The translations under genes and the position numbers were made by a program. From Nymphalis io (taxonomy: Eukaryota > Arthropoda > Insecta > Lepidoptera > Nymphalidae), in assembly GCF_905147045.1 (NCBI RefSeq), contig NC_065891.1, positions 11,541,001-11,605,000 of the forward strand: 64,000 nt of DNA, given 5' to 3'. Below are positions 12,361 to 25,918 of the stretch, in pieces; within the stretch, counting starts at the first letter, position 1; each line of letters opens with the position of its first letter. The notes under the pieces were generated by a model. That model searched no databases, was not told where the DNA came from, and saw only the letters and a list, made by a program, of their open reading frames with translations.

Positions 12361-13057
12361 TAATTACTGGTTTTTTTTCAGGCAGAGTTACTTTCGCATA
12401 AAAATACTATATACATAGATTATGCACATATGGAAAATGTTGTTAATAACAATAATAACAAATTAATTCGTATTTCACTCATGAAATGTTGAAAACTGTC
12501 TGCTACGCTATTTTGAGGCATGTATCCTTTTAATGATATAATCATTTAAATTACAATCGTATACTATGGTAAGCTTTGAGTTAGTTCTTATAGAACACCC
12601 CCACAGTTCATGTATGGATAAGGTTTGTTGATTATACACCAAGTACTTGATTAAACAAGACGATATTCTAACGCAAATATGCCAAGATAAGCGTTGCCAA
12701 ATTCGGAGGTGCTTCCAATCTTCGGTTAAAATTCTAACCATATGACAATTTCGGCTCCATTATATGTAAAATAATGATTTTATATATTGACAGTCTTAAT
12801 GATTGAAAATGATTTTATATATGAGTCGAGGTAGCCCAGCGTAAACCTTTATCTTTTTCGAAATTCCAAAATGGATTCAATTTATATTTATAATTCATTG
12901 TCCTCGACTCTAAAGAAAAATATCCTCATTGAAGTAGTGGCTACCTACGAACTAGTGGCAATTTTGTGTACTGAATTCTGAATAATTAGATCAATTACAA
13001 ATACTTTCTAATGAATGTATATAGCAGATACAGTTTTTTTATCTAAAGTGTAGTACT
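12361..13057. other. A+T-rich non-coding stretch
   Basis: No gene. 12690-12755 ('aggtgcttccaatcttcggt' then 'attctaaccat') looks like the tRNA head of a very old SINE A. Confidence 0.45.
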
Positions 13058-13278
13058 ATGTTGGGCCACCTGATGGTAAGTGGTCACCAACGCCCATAGA
13101 CATCGGCACTGTAAGAAATTTTAACCATCGCTTACATTGCCATTGCGACACCAACCTTGGGAACCACGATGTTGTCTCATGTGCCTGTATCACACTGGCT
13201 CACTCACATGCTTTGCAGCAGAGTATCTAATGCGTGGATGGTACTTACCCAGACAAGCTTGCACAAAACCCCACCAGT
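13058..13278 (-). repeat. SINE B copy 2, internally deleted
   Basis: Matches SINE B from the 3' box ('ccacctgatggtaagtggtc' on the plus strand) to the 5' end. The stretch that normally holds the complement of 'ttccggtttgaag' is missing. More diverged than copy 1. Confidence 0.85.
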
Positions 13279-15914
13279 AAAGCTATGTAGCGATTTTAAA
13301 AGCAAAGAATTACTCAATATCTTATTTCATATTAACCACTATCTCGACTATTGGAATTGGGCCAAACTGTAAAATCAGGAACATTAATAACAATTAAAAT
13401 TCCCGGCGGTTTAACGCATTATCAAATATATAGGCGTTTCCTACTTCTTGATATATGAGCAAAGTTTGGAACGTGGAGCTTGTAACGTTAATATAATCAA
13501 CTTTACCAAATACCAAAAAAAAAAAAACAATCCCGTTCAATCCGTTCACGATATATTTTAGCTAAAAATATCACAACGAAAAATGTTTATTACAAAATTT
13601 CATGTTAGTTTTAATAAAGAACAAAGTTTCTTAAAGTCAATAAAATTTAAATCGCTAGGAGGAACCCGCATTTTCTATAATAAAGCCGTAATCTCGCCCG
13701 TGCCTGGCATCGCGTGGGTTCGCAAGCGACCCAGTTCGCCTGGATATCACGATTTAATTACAACTGCAAATTAATCTTATGCTTTGTAAGAAAGTACATA
13801 TGTTGACTATTTCAAAATATTATAAATAAAAATATTGTATATTAATTGTAAATGTTATTCTAGTCTTTTTTTATATAATCAACAGTGCAGACTTTGTGCT
13901 CAAATCTGGCATTAAAGTTAATGTTGGTGACGGGTATTGTTGTAAATATAAATCAGCTTAAATTTTAATGTTACATCTTATCAATAAAGATTATCTAAAT
14001 GAATAATGTCTAGACATCTGTAAATAAATAGTAAATAGACCTTGAACTGCTTTTCATACACGAAACATTTCATCCACCCGCGCCACCACAATTTTTTATT
14101 ATCGTATATATTTATTGCAAATGTTTCACGATCAATAAATCCCCATTAGCAACAGTCCCTGCGGCAATAATTTTTCAGATAACTATTTTGTCAGCTTTTA
14201 TTCAGTCATTATTGGGTTAGGGCGGTGGTAGTATGAAAATAAACGACATATTTTGGTTTACCGCGGAATCCTCGCAAGCGATGAATGGGGGTTACAATTG
14301 TGTGGCATTTTATTATCACGAACGATGTTCGAAGAATTTTCTTTGTTGCGTCACTGATATGTCGGATGAAACGTATGAAGTATATTTTCAGCGGTAAAGT
14401 TAAACTGTGCAACAAAGTATTCGGGAACTAATTTAATTTTACAATGGAATAAAGGTCGTACGGCTAACAGAATGAGAATATGTTATAATATTTAAATGCT
14501 TGTAAACAAAATTGTATTAAAACTGCAGCAGTACTCGGCGAAATACTATATTTAGTCTTAATAAACATCCTTTTTATTATGACTGTTTAATGCAAGCATT
14601 TATATTAAATTATAATTATATAAAGTTTCCCAAATTGTCTAATATATTAATATTATTATATTAAATGTACTATATAAGAAAATGCTCGATTTTCATAACC
14701 CAATTCACATTCCATAGCTCGATGGTTCCCTTTTAAAAATTTTCATGATTTTTTTTATTTAGAACATTATTATTATTTTAATCCAGTTTCTTGGGTTGTT
14801 TTCAAGGTATTTTCCGTTTCACCCGACAATTAATTTGGAGTTTAATTTTTCTTTCAAAAACATGATATTAATCTCGAAAGCATGAAGTCCAATATTTATT
14901 TTGTACCAACTATAGCAGCTGCTTAAATATACATTGGCTAATATCATGAAGTTAGTGAGTTTTTTAACTGACGGGTGTAACGAATTGTACATCAGTAACC
15001 GATTGTTTTTGATTACGAGCAATGATTCTATAAGTTTTTACGTCATGTGACGATACTTGTAAAATCAATATTTTTACATTATACATGTAGGCTTTTCCAA
15101 GCACGTTAGAATAATTTAATTAAATTAAATAAGGAGCTACCAACGGCTACAATTATCGATTATAATAATCAAATAGAAATTCGGTATATTTTTTTAAATT
15201 AAAAAATATATATTGAATCAAAATTTCCTTCAAAGTTACATACACGATATTTCCAAGATCGTGGTAAAGCTAACACCCACTTCCCACGATAAAATTAAAC
15301 TATATTGAAAACGATATAAACTATGAACACGCCTAGTTTTATTATAAAAGAGATCCCCGGAAAAATACATTAATCGCCTTATATAATATATATTAGATTA
15401 GTACGTTAATTATTCACAAAAATTCTCTGTGAAAATTATTTTGTGTACGATACCCGTTATTTTCTATGAAATTTAATATTTATGTATTTATTTTTTCATT
15501 TATTTTGTTTATTTTTCTTTCGTACAGCTTCTGCAAATTTAATAGTTTTGAAATATTTTCAGCGTTGAATTTTAGAGTGCTTTAAGCGCTATATTTGAAA
15601 AAGCAGCATTTGTCTTGCAGAACATTAACAAGGTGCACTGGACACCTTCTGTTGCAAAACGTTTTAGCGAATCACTTATAAAGACCGGTTTATATAAAAG
15701 AAGAAAATCAAGTTACATTTAAGTAATGCGCTTAGTCTGCCTATATTATAAACTATTCCCATACCAACAATGCATTAAAATAAACCTTAGCTATCGAATT
15801 GATTTAAAAATCGAACGACGAATATGTTGTTAACATTATTAATGATTCACAAAAGAAACGCTTACGAACCTGTAGGCAAAAAAATCACAAACTATGAACC
15901 TACCTTCTTATTCA
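13279..15914. other. 2.6-kb stretch without recognised gene
   Basis: Mostly A+T-rich. Two less A+T-rich islands stand out: 13655-13765 ('cctggcatcgcgtgggttcg') and 14205-14415, which holds an unrecognised 68-codon minus ORF. Neither matches a repeat elsewhere in the window nor a protein family I know. Confidence 0.5.
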
Positions 15915-16055
15915 CACACAACCGACGATAGACATTGGAACTGATAAAAATATGACTGATAAAATAATTCACTGCAGCACGCACCCTTCCAGCCAGAACA
16001 CTACAATAACAAGTTTTGTTGTTTGGCGTTACCTACCCAGACGAACTTGCTCAAG
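15915..16055 (-). repeat. Degraded SINE B
   Basis: Retains 'gatagacattgg', 'acccttcca...ccagaacactacaata' and 'ttacctacccagacgaactt' in SINE B order. Both ends are eroded. Confidence 0.5.
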
Positions 16056-16479
16056 AATTAAGAAAAGCAAAACGAACTTTATGATAAAATCACCTAAATA
16101 TGCAAAATAATAAAGCAGCTTTAATAGCTTATATATAATACAACTTATCCTTATAATTAAATTAAATAGTTCATTTCGAGTAACAAACGATTGTGTACGA
16201 TGACATAACACTATAATGAAAATTCATCGTGCTCCTTTGATCTTTTAGTCACAGAAACTAGTAAGCGTTTACAGAGAGAATATTTATTCGCAAACTGTTG
16301 TTTATATTTTGATAGCTAGCACTAAAATATCATTCCATTGTTGCTCTCACTTATTTGCATATTTCTACAAACAAACATTGTTACGCACGTTGCTATGCGA
16401 CGGCTTAGTGAGACCGGCTTACAGCAAATCGTAATGATATTTTTAATGTATTTATTATCGAAATTGTGGTAATTATTTG
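16056..16479. other. Non-coding stretch
   Basis: Nothing recognised. Confidence 0.5.
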
Positions 16480-16680
16480 CAGGCACGGGAGTGTAAACAT
16501 TGTCAACTTCTAAACACCGCACTGCGGTGTGACAAGAATTTATTTCTTCTATTTATATTTTATTTAATTCTTGTAAAAAAACCGAACTATTTTTTGTTTT
16601 TTCTCAGGATTTGAAACCATCCTTAGTTTTCGCAGCCTCATTAATTTGTCATTAGATCAACGACGCACTTGAAACTTTAA
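16480..16680 (-). repeat. Degraded SINE C
   Basis: Complement of the SINE C body ('ggcacgggagtgtaaacatt', 'caacttctaaacacc') and a decayed tRNA head ('cattagatcaacgacgcact'). Confidence 0.5.
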
Positions 16681-16743
16681 ACATATTTAATATAAACAGT
16701 ATGATATTAAATATACTTATACTTACATATAATCTATCACTAC

Positions 16744-17038
16744 AGTAACAGGCTCTTAATGTCCCATTGCTGGGCAAAGGCCTCCTCTCCCTTTTCAGGA
16801 GAGGTTTTGAGCGTATTCCACCACGCTGCTCCAATGCCGGTTGGTAGAATAAACATGTGGCACAATTTCAATGAAATTAGACATATGCAGGTTTCCTCAC
16901 GATGTTTTCCCTCATTGTCAAGCACGAGATGAATTATAAACACAAATTAAGCACATGAACATTCAGTAGTGCTTGCCTGGGTTTGAACCCACGATCATCG
17001 GTTAAGATTCAAGCGTTCTAACCACTAGGTCATCTCGG
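16744..17038 (-). repeat. SINE A copy (full length)
   Basis: Complete minus-strand copy. The tRNA-like head ends at 17038 (ccgagatgacctagtggtta; B box GGGTTCAAACCC) and the RTE-like 3' end lies at 16744. It is moderately diverged from the 46216 copy. Confidence 0.92.
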
Positions 17039-17882
17039 TATAATCTATGTCTGTTACCAAATATAATTTAATACATTACAGTCACGTGACAAATAAATTA
17101 GTTGACTACGTACTTTTTCATTATCTTTAAAAATAATTAACGATGTCGTTAAAACAAACGTAATAGATTGTTCATACAACACGTGTCGATGCGATGTAAA
17201 CCAAATTTAACGTACAATGGAGTTTGATTTGTGAGAGGGTTAGCCACAAGCCTCTACGCATAACCACAAATAACGGTATTATCAATCTATAAGTTACAAT
17301 TATTTAAGGCAATAAGATAATGTTGTAGAATTACTCACGAGTGCAAATCAAACAGATACTTAATTAATTTGTACTGATATGGTGATTTGTGATATATTAA
17401 ATTGGGTCACACCCAGTTCGTATATATAGCGATTCGAATATATATCCATATATTTTTTTAGTAACTGTCCGTTTAAAATGTCAACAAAAATTCGTGCAGA
17501 ATCACAAAGAAAAAGTAAAGCAATATGAAACATAGAATCATGGCAATATATATAGTGCGTGGCAATTGTCAAATATTGATCTTTGTTTTAATTTGTCGCG
17601 CAATATATTTATGGGCGCATATCACCATATATAGGCAACAATTGTCAAATATTGTTTTTTTTTTTTTGTATTCAGTTATGGTTTAAATAATTTAATTTTA
17701 TAAATGTCTATAACATGAAATTTATATTTCAATAGTTATTGAAAAATATGACTCCATTATTTATCAAGCTATTAATTTGTAATAGACTCTGTTTTGATTG
17801 TTTGAAACTTTTGAAATCATTTTTGATATTTAATATGTTGTTGAAGGACTTCATTTACTTTGTCAATTTACGAAATAAAGTC
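17039..17882. other. A+T-rich non-coding stretch
   Basis: No gene or repeat family recognised. Contains a T run near 17658. Confidence 0.5.
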
Positions 17883-18060
17883 GTAACAGCCTGTGAATGT
17901 CCCACTGCTGGGCTAAAGGCCTCCTCTCCTCTTTTTGAGGAGAAGGTTTGGAGCTTATTCCACCACGCTGCTCCAATGCGGGTTGGTAGAATTCACATGT
18001 GGCAGAATTTCAGTGAAATTAGACACATGCAGGTTTCCTCACGATGTTTTCCTTCACCGT
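17883..18060 (-). repeat. SINE A, head missing (5'-truncated)
   Basis: The 3' two-thirds are well preserved ('taacagcctgtgaatgtccc' to 'tttccttcaccgt' on the plus strand). The tRNA head is absent, as expected if reverse transcription stopped early. Confidence 0.88.
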
Positions 18061-19114
18061 AAAAATCCGTCAGAAATAATTATCTTACTGGAATAATAAA
18101 AGGACGGTTCTGTGTTATTGTCAAAAAAAAAAACAATATAGTAATATAACTTAGAATTCGCTATTTTATTTAATTTTAAATAAATTACTATTTTCTTAAA
18201 ATTTTAAATGAAATTTAGTAATTAAAATCCTTATTTAACATTTTGTATCGAAAAAATCACATTAAACATAGAAATTAGAGAGAGAATCGATAAAGGAGTA
18301 TATAAAGTTTGGTATGACAACGAACTTACTTTCTAACGGGGGTCCCCCGACCGAATAATTTATTTTTTATTATTTGAAAACTTTAAGCCACCACCATATA
18401 AAAATTGAGCAGCCCTTTCGAGCTTTGAACATTAAACTATAATATTTATTATTGATTAAAAATGCACAGGATAAAATCCTTATACGGGTAAGCCGTACGA
18501 ATTCGGAATGGGAAGTTAGTAACAATGTTTAAAATTAAAATTTCCGTCCGTGTCCGTTTTGGGATATCCTTGTACAATCAACTGAAACAGATTATATGGG
18601 TATGTTGAAGCGAATAACATGATCACGCTCGTCGATTTTGATCCAGCTACTATCCGATTTATATGCACAATGTATATTGACAGTAGTTCGAAGGTATATA
18701 AACTATTTCTCTTGTTTCGATTAAATAATAATATGTTAATAACGACATACACATAAATAAACTTGGAATGTCGTGTTAGTTACGTAATTCGAACCCGTTC
18801 TATATTATAACCTAATACCCTTGTTAATCCTATTATGTACTAAAGGGACGCTTGTGATGACTACGATATGTAATTACAGAGATGTGGCTTCGATAGCCTT
18901 CTGATTGTTCATCACGAAAAGTGTAACAGTTATAGTCATAATTTGTAAGTCACTTGCCGTAATGTCACACTTTAAGATATTTTAATTTTAAATAATTAAA
19001 TAATAAAGATAAATATTAGATAGACTGCTGTAAGCTATAAAGTAACAAAGCCGACCCAAACGTATCTAATACGTCTTACATATACCGATGTGGTAAAATC
19101 TATTAGAAATGATG
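18061..19114. other. A+T-rich non-coding stretch
   Basis: No gene recognised. Confidence 0.5.
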
Positions 19115-19160
19115 ATGATGAGATGAGGAGGATATATATATATATATATCCTCCTCATCT

Positions 19161-19207
<47 letters not shown>

Positions 19208-19221
19208 GATGAGATGAGGAG
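19115..19221. repeat. 52-bp perfect palindrome plus (AT)n and a third arm
   Basis: 19115-19140 (atgatgagatgaggagga then tatatata) is exactly mirrored by 19141-19166, with no spacer. An (AT)n tract follows, and then a third direct copy of the arm, 'tgatgagatgaggag', at 19207-19221. Such structures arise by template switching at A+T tracts. Confidence 0.95.
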
Positions 19222-20469
19222 TTAATTAATATATATATAATTTAATTATATATATATATTAATTATATTATTTAATTTTGCTTAAAATTAAAAGATATCG
19301 GCTCGCTAGACCAACTTTAGTTTTAAAAACCCTACGACACGTGTTACAATACACTTGGCCCGCAGAGTTGTGTGTGTGTGTGTCGGATGGCTTAGGTCTC
19401 TCTTTTCTAAACTGGCGTTTTTCGTCTAGTGCGTGAAGGCGGTTTTCAAACTCAAACGTCTTGATCTAAAGCTGAATGAAAAAGAAGGTAAGGAATTGAT
19501 TCTATGAAGTCTTGGTTTGAGTCATACTCATACGAATTCAAGGTCAGTGAAAAAATACTTCACGTCGGTACAGGATATTATGTTCACATTTTATAATAAA
19601 ACTCCTCGTCTTTATCATATATATTTTTTTCTTTAAAAATGATTTCGCCCATCTGACCTATGTCAATGAACGTTAATGCAATTTTGGCAGCAAAAAGGAC
19701 CAGCGCGCCTCATTAGTGCGGGATGTTCTGTAGATTTTTTTTTAATTTTCCTTCCTTTCTACTTCCATTGTTACCTTTTTATTTACTGTTTTGCGGTTGA
19801 TGTTTTGTGCAAGGTTAACTTCTATTTTTTGAACACCTCTCAAAGTCTGACTTACGAGTACTATAATAATGAAAGTTTATTGAACGTCTAAATGTCTATT
19901 GCATCATCGGCTATCGTATACCAATAATAATTCAATCAGTTAGTAAAAATGATGAATTTTATGATTACGATATTTTTTTTAATTATGCATTTTCTAATGT
20001 AATAAAATATGTTACGATGTTTTCAAGGTAAAAGCAACTGGAATCATAAATAAATAAATTTATATATGTAAATATAGGAATATATTATCTTGAAGCGGCC
20101 TCAACTTAAATTTTAACTGACTTTTAAAAACGAGAAGGTTCTTAACTTTTTTTTTATTCTTTATAGAACCTTGTCAGTTTTATGTAATATGTCACGTGAT
20201 ACTTGCTGATTGTTATGCAATTATGATGATTGATTTTTTTTTATTAAACAGTTTTTTCTTGTGGTCCCATTTGAAGAAAATATTAATCAGTTGGTAAACG
20301 AACGAATGCCCAGAATTCGTTATTTGTAGCCGTTGACAGAGTTATCTCTCATACCTCATTGAATAGAAAACTTACTCTGGCTAATTATACATATTATTGT
20401 TATTGTATATTTTATTTATTTAAATTATTATTAATTATTGTATTTATTAAATATTTTTATTGTATATTA
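19222..20469. other. A+T-rich non-coding stretch
   Basis: No gene recognised. A short (GT)n tract lies near 19369-19383. Confidence 0.5.
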
Positions 20470-20775
20470 TTGGTGGTAGAGCTTTGTGCAAGCTCGTCTG
20501 GGTAGGTACCACCCACTCATCAGTTATTCTACCGCAAAACAGCAGTACTTGGTATTGTTGTGTTCCGGTTTGAAGGGTGAGTGAGCCAGTGTAATTACAG
20601 GCACAAGGGACATAGTTATATATAAGAGACATAAGTTCCCAAGGTTGGTGGCACATTGGTGATGTAAGCGATGGTTAACATTTCTCACAATGCCAATGTC
20701 TATGGGCGTTGATGACCACTTACCATCAGGTGTCCCATACGCTCGTCCGCCTTCCTATTTTATAAAAAAAAATCT
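20470..20775 (+). repeat. SINE B copy 3 (full length)
   Basis: Runs from 'tggtggtagagctttgtgca' to 'ccttcctattttataaaa' with an A tail. A short 'tatatataagagacat' insertion near 20615 distinguishes it from the copy at 21101. Confidence 0.92.
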
Positions 20776-21100
20776 AACATGTACACTTGAACTAATTTAA
20801 CCCTAAAAAGTTAAAAATAATATTATTTTGTAAATATACGCGAAAGAAAATAAAATATGGACAATATTAATACGTAGAATGTTATTATTATTTCTAAATA
20901 CTTAACGTACACTTTAATTTAGTTTTCTTTTTTTTATATAAGATTCTCTTTAATTTAGATTTACCATAATGTTATAAATCCGTTTTTAAAACGTTCTACG
21001 TTAAGATACCAAATGTGATTGGACATCATACGTCACTGTACACTTATTCTTATATATATATTTTCAAGTATTAAGTAAACGAAAGCATTTTGTAAACATA
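20776..21100. other. Spacer between two SINE B copies
   Basis: A+T-rich, no gene. Confidence 0.5.
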
Positions 21101-21400
21101 CTGGTGGTAGGGCTTTGTGCAAGCTCGTCTGGGTAGGTACCACCCACTCATCAGATATTCTACCGCAAAATAGCAATACTTGGTATTGTTGTGTTCCGGT
21201 TTGAAGGGTGAGTGAGCCAGTGTAATTACAGGCACAAGGGACATAAAATCTTAGTTCCCAAGGTTGGTGGCGCATTGGATATGTAAGCGATGGTTGACAT
21301 TTCTTACAATGCTAATGTCTAAGAGCGTTGGTGACCACTTACCATCAGGTGGCCCATATGCTCGTCCGCCTTCCTATTCTATAAAAAAAAAAAAAAAAAA
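21101..21400 (+). repeat. SINE B copy 4 (full length, long A tail)
   Basis: Complete copy ending in about 19 consecutive A, the longest SINE B tail in the window, which suggests a fairly recent insertion. Same orientation as copy 3, about 325 bp downstream. Confidence 0.93.
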
Positions 21401-23094
21401 ATACTTGGATACCACTCGCAAAAACTTCAATAAGTGCCGAGAACCGTTCAGTTTCAACTCAATAAGGTAAACGATGCATATGACAATGCATATAAAACGA
21501 ACAATCATATTATGCATTCATTTTAAATTTTTAGTGAACATAGTGCTGAACCTCTATTATTGGTTTTGTAACCTCACTCTAAGTTTAATAATAAACATAG
21601 CATAAAACCTTCGTGCACAAGTGTATTAAATACGTCTTTTTTTGTATACAATGTGTTTGTATTTGTAGATATAGTCTCTGAAAATTACATATGTATATCG
21701 TGTTGATTTTCGCGAGAAAAAGCTTAAAAAAAGTCAATTATAATGGTAATATGTATATAAATCTCCGACCTGACAATCCCTATTCGCATCTTATATCGAT
21801 TTACCCGGAGACAATTTTAGTATTCGTTTAAGCTAAGAAAGCACAGCGGAAATCATTTGTCATATTATATTACTTGGGATTTAATTTCAGAAGTGTTAAT
21901 AGCTTTGATATAGTTATATTGTAATTAATCAACGTCTTTACATTACTACCGTAGAACTTTTTAGTTGATTCAGTTGCTAAACTTATTAGGTGGAAGTTCT
22001 TCAGATCCTGGTTTGCTACCAATCACTAGTCACTTATTTCTGTTCAAGTTAAATTGGCAGTAACACACTCGTGCCCCGAAAATGTTACAAAACATTTGGT
22101 CCTGTATCGGATTTGTCATCCAATTTGATAATGAAAGTGCAGGAATAAACACTTATATTTGCTGACACTTGTACACCATAATTTTTCCTGTCTAAATTAA
22201 AAATTCCTACCATTGCAAAAACGGCCCTAAAAGGCTTTCAATTTCCATATTCATGTAAAAATAGTATTCGAACGCGTAACGCTTATTACAGATAACACAT
22301 AAAAAACTTTCAGGTGACGACTCGCAGGTATGTCTTGGACTTATCTCAGTGAATAATGCTCAAGACGATCGTATTGACGACATTTATACGGATCAAGGAT
22401 TAACGCATGGGAATTCTTTAGAATCTATCTAGCTATGCGGTAATTAAATGAGTGTCTCGATTGAAAATGTTAGTAATATTGAAATTATTGCATTATATTT
22501 ATTTAAATATATTAAACTTATAATATTTTTTTACATCGCTATTTCAATTCAATAACACTAAGTATGCAAGATTTTCAAATGAATACATTATTAAAGAAAT
22601 TAACATCAATATATTTAATTATTATTTATTTTAAAAGTAAAACAAGCAATGCAACATCCAAATCAGTTTTCAATATTTTACATAGATAAAAAATGGCCGT
22701 TTAAAAATAAAAACGAAGTCTATTTTAATTTCATTAAATTTACTGTAGAGCTTTGTGAACGGAAGTTTTAAACACCTTCGTAATCTAAATTTAGTCCAAG
22801 TTTAACATAAAGTAGAAATCTACGTAGTTTTTTTTTAAGATTTCACTAATGACTTAGTTTATAATAACTATTATTATTAGAAAACTATTTAATAAGACTG
22901 TTATCTAAGGTAAACCTAAATCAAATGTCGAGACACATTAGAGTTATACAACTAATTCAAACTTTGTATTACACAAGTAAATGAAACGTGACTTCAGTTG
23001 AGTTAATTTTAATATTAAGTTTCGCTTATACTGTGGCACAAATTCGTATGACGTATTTTCTGTTATATAGAAACATAACTTCACGATATAAGAT
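21401..23094. other. A+T-rich non-coding stretch
   Basis: 1.7 kb with no recognised gene or repeat. Confidence 0.5.
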
Positions 23095-23425
23095 GATGAT
23101 GTCCTCTTGACCGATTTCAGTCATGGTGGCCAATCTTAAGATACATGTATAATAATAATAATGGCCAACTGACTGATTTCGGTGCAGGAAATATTATAGG
23201 GCACAAGTGTGTGCGCAAACACAAGTGCACTCTCTATTCCCTAACTCTCATAACCCGATGGAACGGCAATCCGACACGACCAGAAAGAGTTCAGGCCCAG
23301 GACCAACGGCTTTACGTACTTTCCGAGGCACGGGAGTGTATACCACTTCCAACTTCCAGACTCCAAGCTGCTACTGAGAATTTTCTGCCAGAAAAACCTA
23401 ATAAGGGTGTTATTGGGTTTTTCTA
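23095..23425 (-). repeat. SINE C copy, head missing
   Basis: Body of SINE C on the minus strand ('gtgcactctctattccctaa', 'cacgggagtgtataccactt' on plus). The tRNA head is replaced by a short duplication ('aaaacctaat' / 'attgggtttttc') at 23393-23425. A TAA-repeat and extra sequence interrupt it near 23150. Confidence 0.82.
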
Positions 23426-23439
23426 ATATAAACATTACT

Positions 23440-23452
23440 AATATATATATTA

Positions 23453-23510
<58 letters not shown>

Positions 23511-23525
23511 ATATATATATACGAT
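23440..23525. repeat. (AT)n microsatellite
   Basis: About 80 bp of nearly pure AT dinucleotide, adjoining the 3' side of a SINE C. Confidence 0.95.
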
Positions 23526-25264
23526 GATAGGATGATTAGGACATATATATAATTTTTACTATTGGTTATAGTAGTAAATGTGCGACTTTAACAAAATTCG
23601 TTTGAGTAAATTTAGAACAAGTCACAATTTAATATAATAAGCTATTTAAAACTCCGTCTTACATGGCTTAAATTCCTTGTCATCAGCCAGATACATTCTT
23701 TCTTTAAATCTTTTATTTAAATGAATAAAATTTGCTCGATAGCTCGTAATTATGCTCGTAATGCTAAAGGGTCAGAAACTGGATAAAGAATTCACACGAC
23801 ACATCATCACCAAATATTTTACCACTTAAATCAATAGGCAGCTTTTTATTCGCTTTTTTATATTAGGCATTAACGTTTATCAGACAATATTTGAAAATCG
23901 AGTAATTTAAATTCAAGCTATTACAATAATTAATTAGAGCTATGTCTCATCAACGGCTTAATATGACGTATTCAAGTTAATGACAAAAGTATTAGTAAAT
24001 CTGTTGATATTTTTACCTACAATGAAACAAAATAATTATATAACTAATTCTATTCATATTTTAAGAGTAATAATTATTTTTATTGCTTTATCATGATTTA
24101 GCCATTTTTGTCTCTAACACCACGAGCTTCATCGAGTGGCACAAAAAATCAACTTAAGAGTTAAAAACTTTACTCTTGTCTAGGAACATATTTAAACCTA
24201 GCAGCTTTTACTTTTGTATTAAATTGAACAATTTTAAAATGATTTGAAGCTTAACATAATCTTTACATCTTTATTTCTCAAAAGAAGCAGTTGCTCAAAC
24301 TGTCATTAAATACGTCTCATTTTTCATTTTCAACTACGTATTAGTTTATTTTAGGGAGCGAAAGGGTTGTGCAAATGAATCAATATTTGTATTCTTCAGA
24401 ATCCCTCGAATTCAGATCGAGAAAGGTTATTTTACCTTGGCATCGCGTTAGATGCGATTTTCTTCACAGGTAGGCCCTTCACTTAAGGACTGGTTCATTT
24501 TAGTTAAGAGCCTTGACAAAGTTCCTCATTAGTCCCAATTTGCATGTAAATTTTAGATTTTTCAGGAAGCTACTAAAGAAAATTCTTGGCATTATTTTCT
24601 TAGGACAGGGATTTGGTCTTGAAGTCCATTTTGTTTAAATTATGGAACAGCCCGTAAAAATTTCACTACTGGGTACACGCTTCATCACTTTGTAAGAAGA
24701 AGACCTATTTAACAGTGGGGCTCCGGTACAGTAATATGTGGCAAAATTTAATCTCTTGAGGAGAAGTGCTTGTGACCGAATAAACACATTGGGTGTTTTT
24801 TTTCATCGCTAAGGAATATTTAAAACACAAAATATTTTTGCAATATACGGTATATAGAACATTAACAGTCGTAATATCAAATGATAAGATTATATATATA
24901 TATAAGCTTAATATAATGGTTAATTCACTAATTAATTAAAATAAATATGGTGATATAGTGAAACAAATTAAAGACATTTCTTTCATTATCTGTAAAGATT
25001 TACTTTCATATAAAATGAAATTTTCATGTAGAACAACGATCAATTGCTTCATGATAACAACCTAAACCAATTACTGCTCGACAGTTCACTGCATCTGTTA
25101 TGCAGCTGTTTCACTAGTTCATTCCACAAAAACAATACAAACATCGGTCTGTATAGTATACATGTATGTGACTATGTATGTGACTCTTTTATTCAAAGTG
25201 AGAATCCAATCTTGTTTGAATACGTCCTCGAACATTTATCAAATAGGCACATTAACGATATTAC
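23526..25264. other. A+T-rich non-coding stretch
   Basis: No gene supported. 24645-24790 keeps fragments in SINE A order ('aacagcccgt', 'cactactgggta', 'aatatgtggcaaaattt') and may be an old copy. 24355-24469 is an open stretch between ag and gt dinucleotides but has no further support. Confidence 0.4.
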
Positions 25265-25455
25265 CTAATGTTTGTAGGGCTTTGTATAATTGTGTCAGGA
25301 TAAAAAATATCATACACTCAGTAGTTATGCTTCTACCATAGGTATTGACTTTATCTATTGTTGTTTAGTTATAGCCATAAGATGATATTTTTTTTACAAT
25401 GACAATGGATTATTTTCTTCATACGGTTTGCCAGTCCGCTTTCCTAATAAAATAA
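25265..25455 (+). repeat. Degraded SINE B
   Basis: 'tgtagggctttgtataattg', 'acactcagtagttatgcttc' and 'ccagtccgctttcctaataa' keep SINE B order and spacing. The middle is decayed. Confidence 0.5.
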
Positions 25456-25918
25456 AAAGGTGCTTTCAAAAAATACTTCTGTTTAATTCGTAGTGTAACA
25501 ATTTTAATCAAAATATTAACATAAATTGAGTATTACTGAAAGATTTTTTTTTCATCGCTTTACTTTATGTGTATAGATTAAGCGTCACTAGCGTAAAGAT
25601 AGGAATATTTTCGCAAACATCACTTCGAAGTTCCTCCTCATATATTCAAATACAGGGAATAAGGCGTTATCCTTCAGTTTGATCATCATATGCGGCTTTA
25701 GTATTGAAATAGTTTCGCTCGAAATGTCAACGCCGTTTCGTTGAAATTGGAAATCGTAGACGTGACTATAATGCATACCATTTGTTTTCATTATATCGAC
25801 TGATATAAGTTATATCGTCGCCTTAAATATTTGTTAAAATCTCTTTTGTATTGTTCGATTTAAATCTGGATTGAAAATCTACATTTAGTTCATTTTCTAT
25901 ATGGAGGTAAATAAAAAA
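25456..25918. other. Stretch with one unrecognised minus ORF
   Basis: 25588-25791 on the minus strand is a 67-codon ORF (includes 'YDFQFQRNGVDISSETI' and 'NALFPVFEYMRRNFEVMF'). Its base composition is more balanced than its surroundings. No domain recognised; it could be an exon, a relic or chance. Confidence 0.3.

Noticed and set aside
12123..12401. ORFs with 'CACNYTGSLTLQTGTQQYQ' in several places as a conserved protein family
   Set aside because: They recur because they lie inside copies of SINE B, on either strand; no intact copy-wide frame.
24355..24469. Possible exon between tttag and caggtagg
   Set aside because: Open in one frame only, ordinary donor, no protein-like features; 115 bp can be open by chance.
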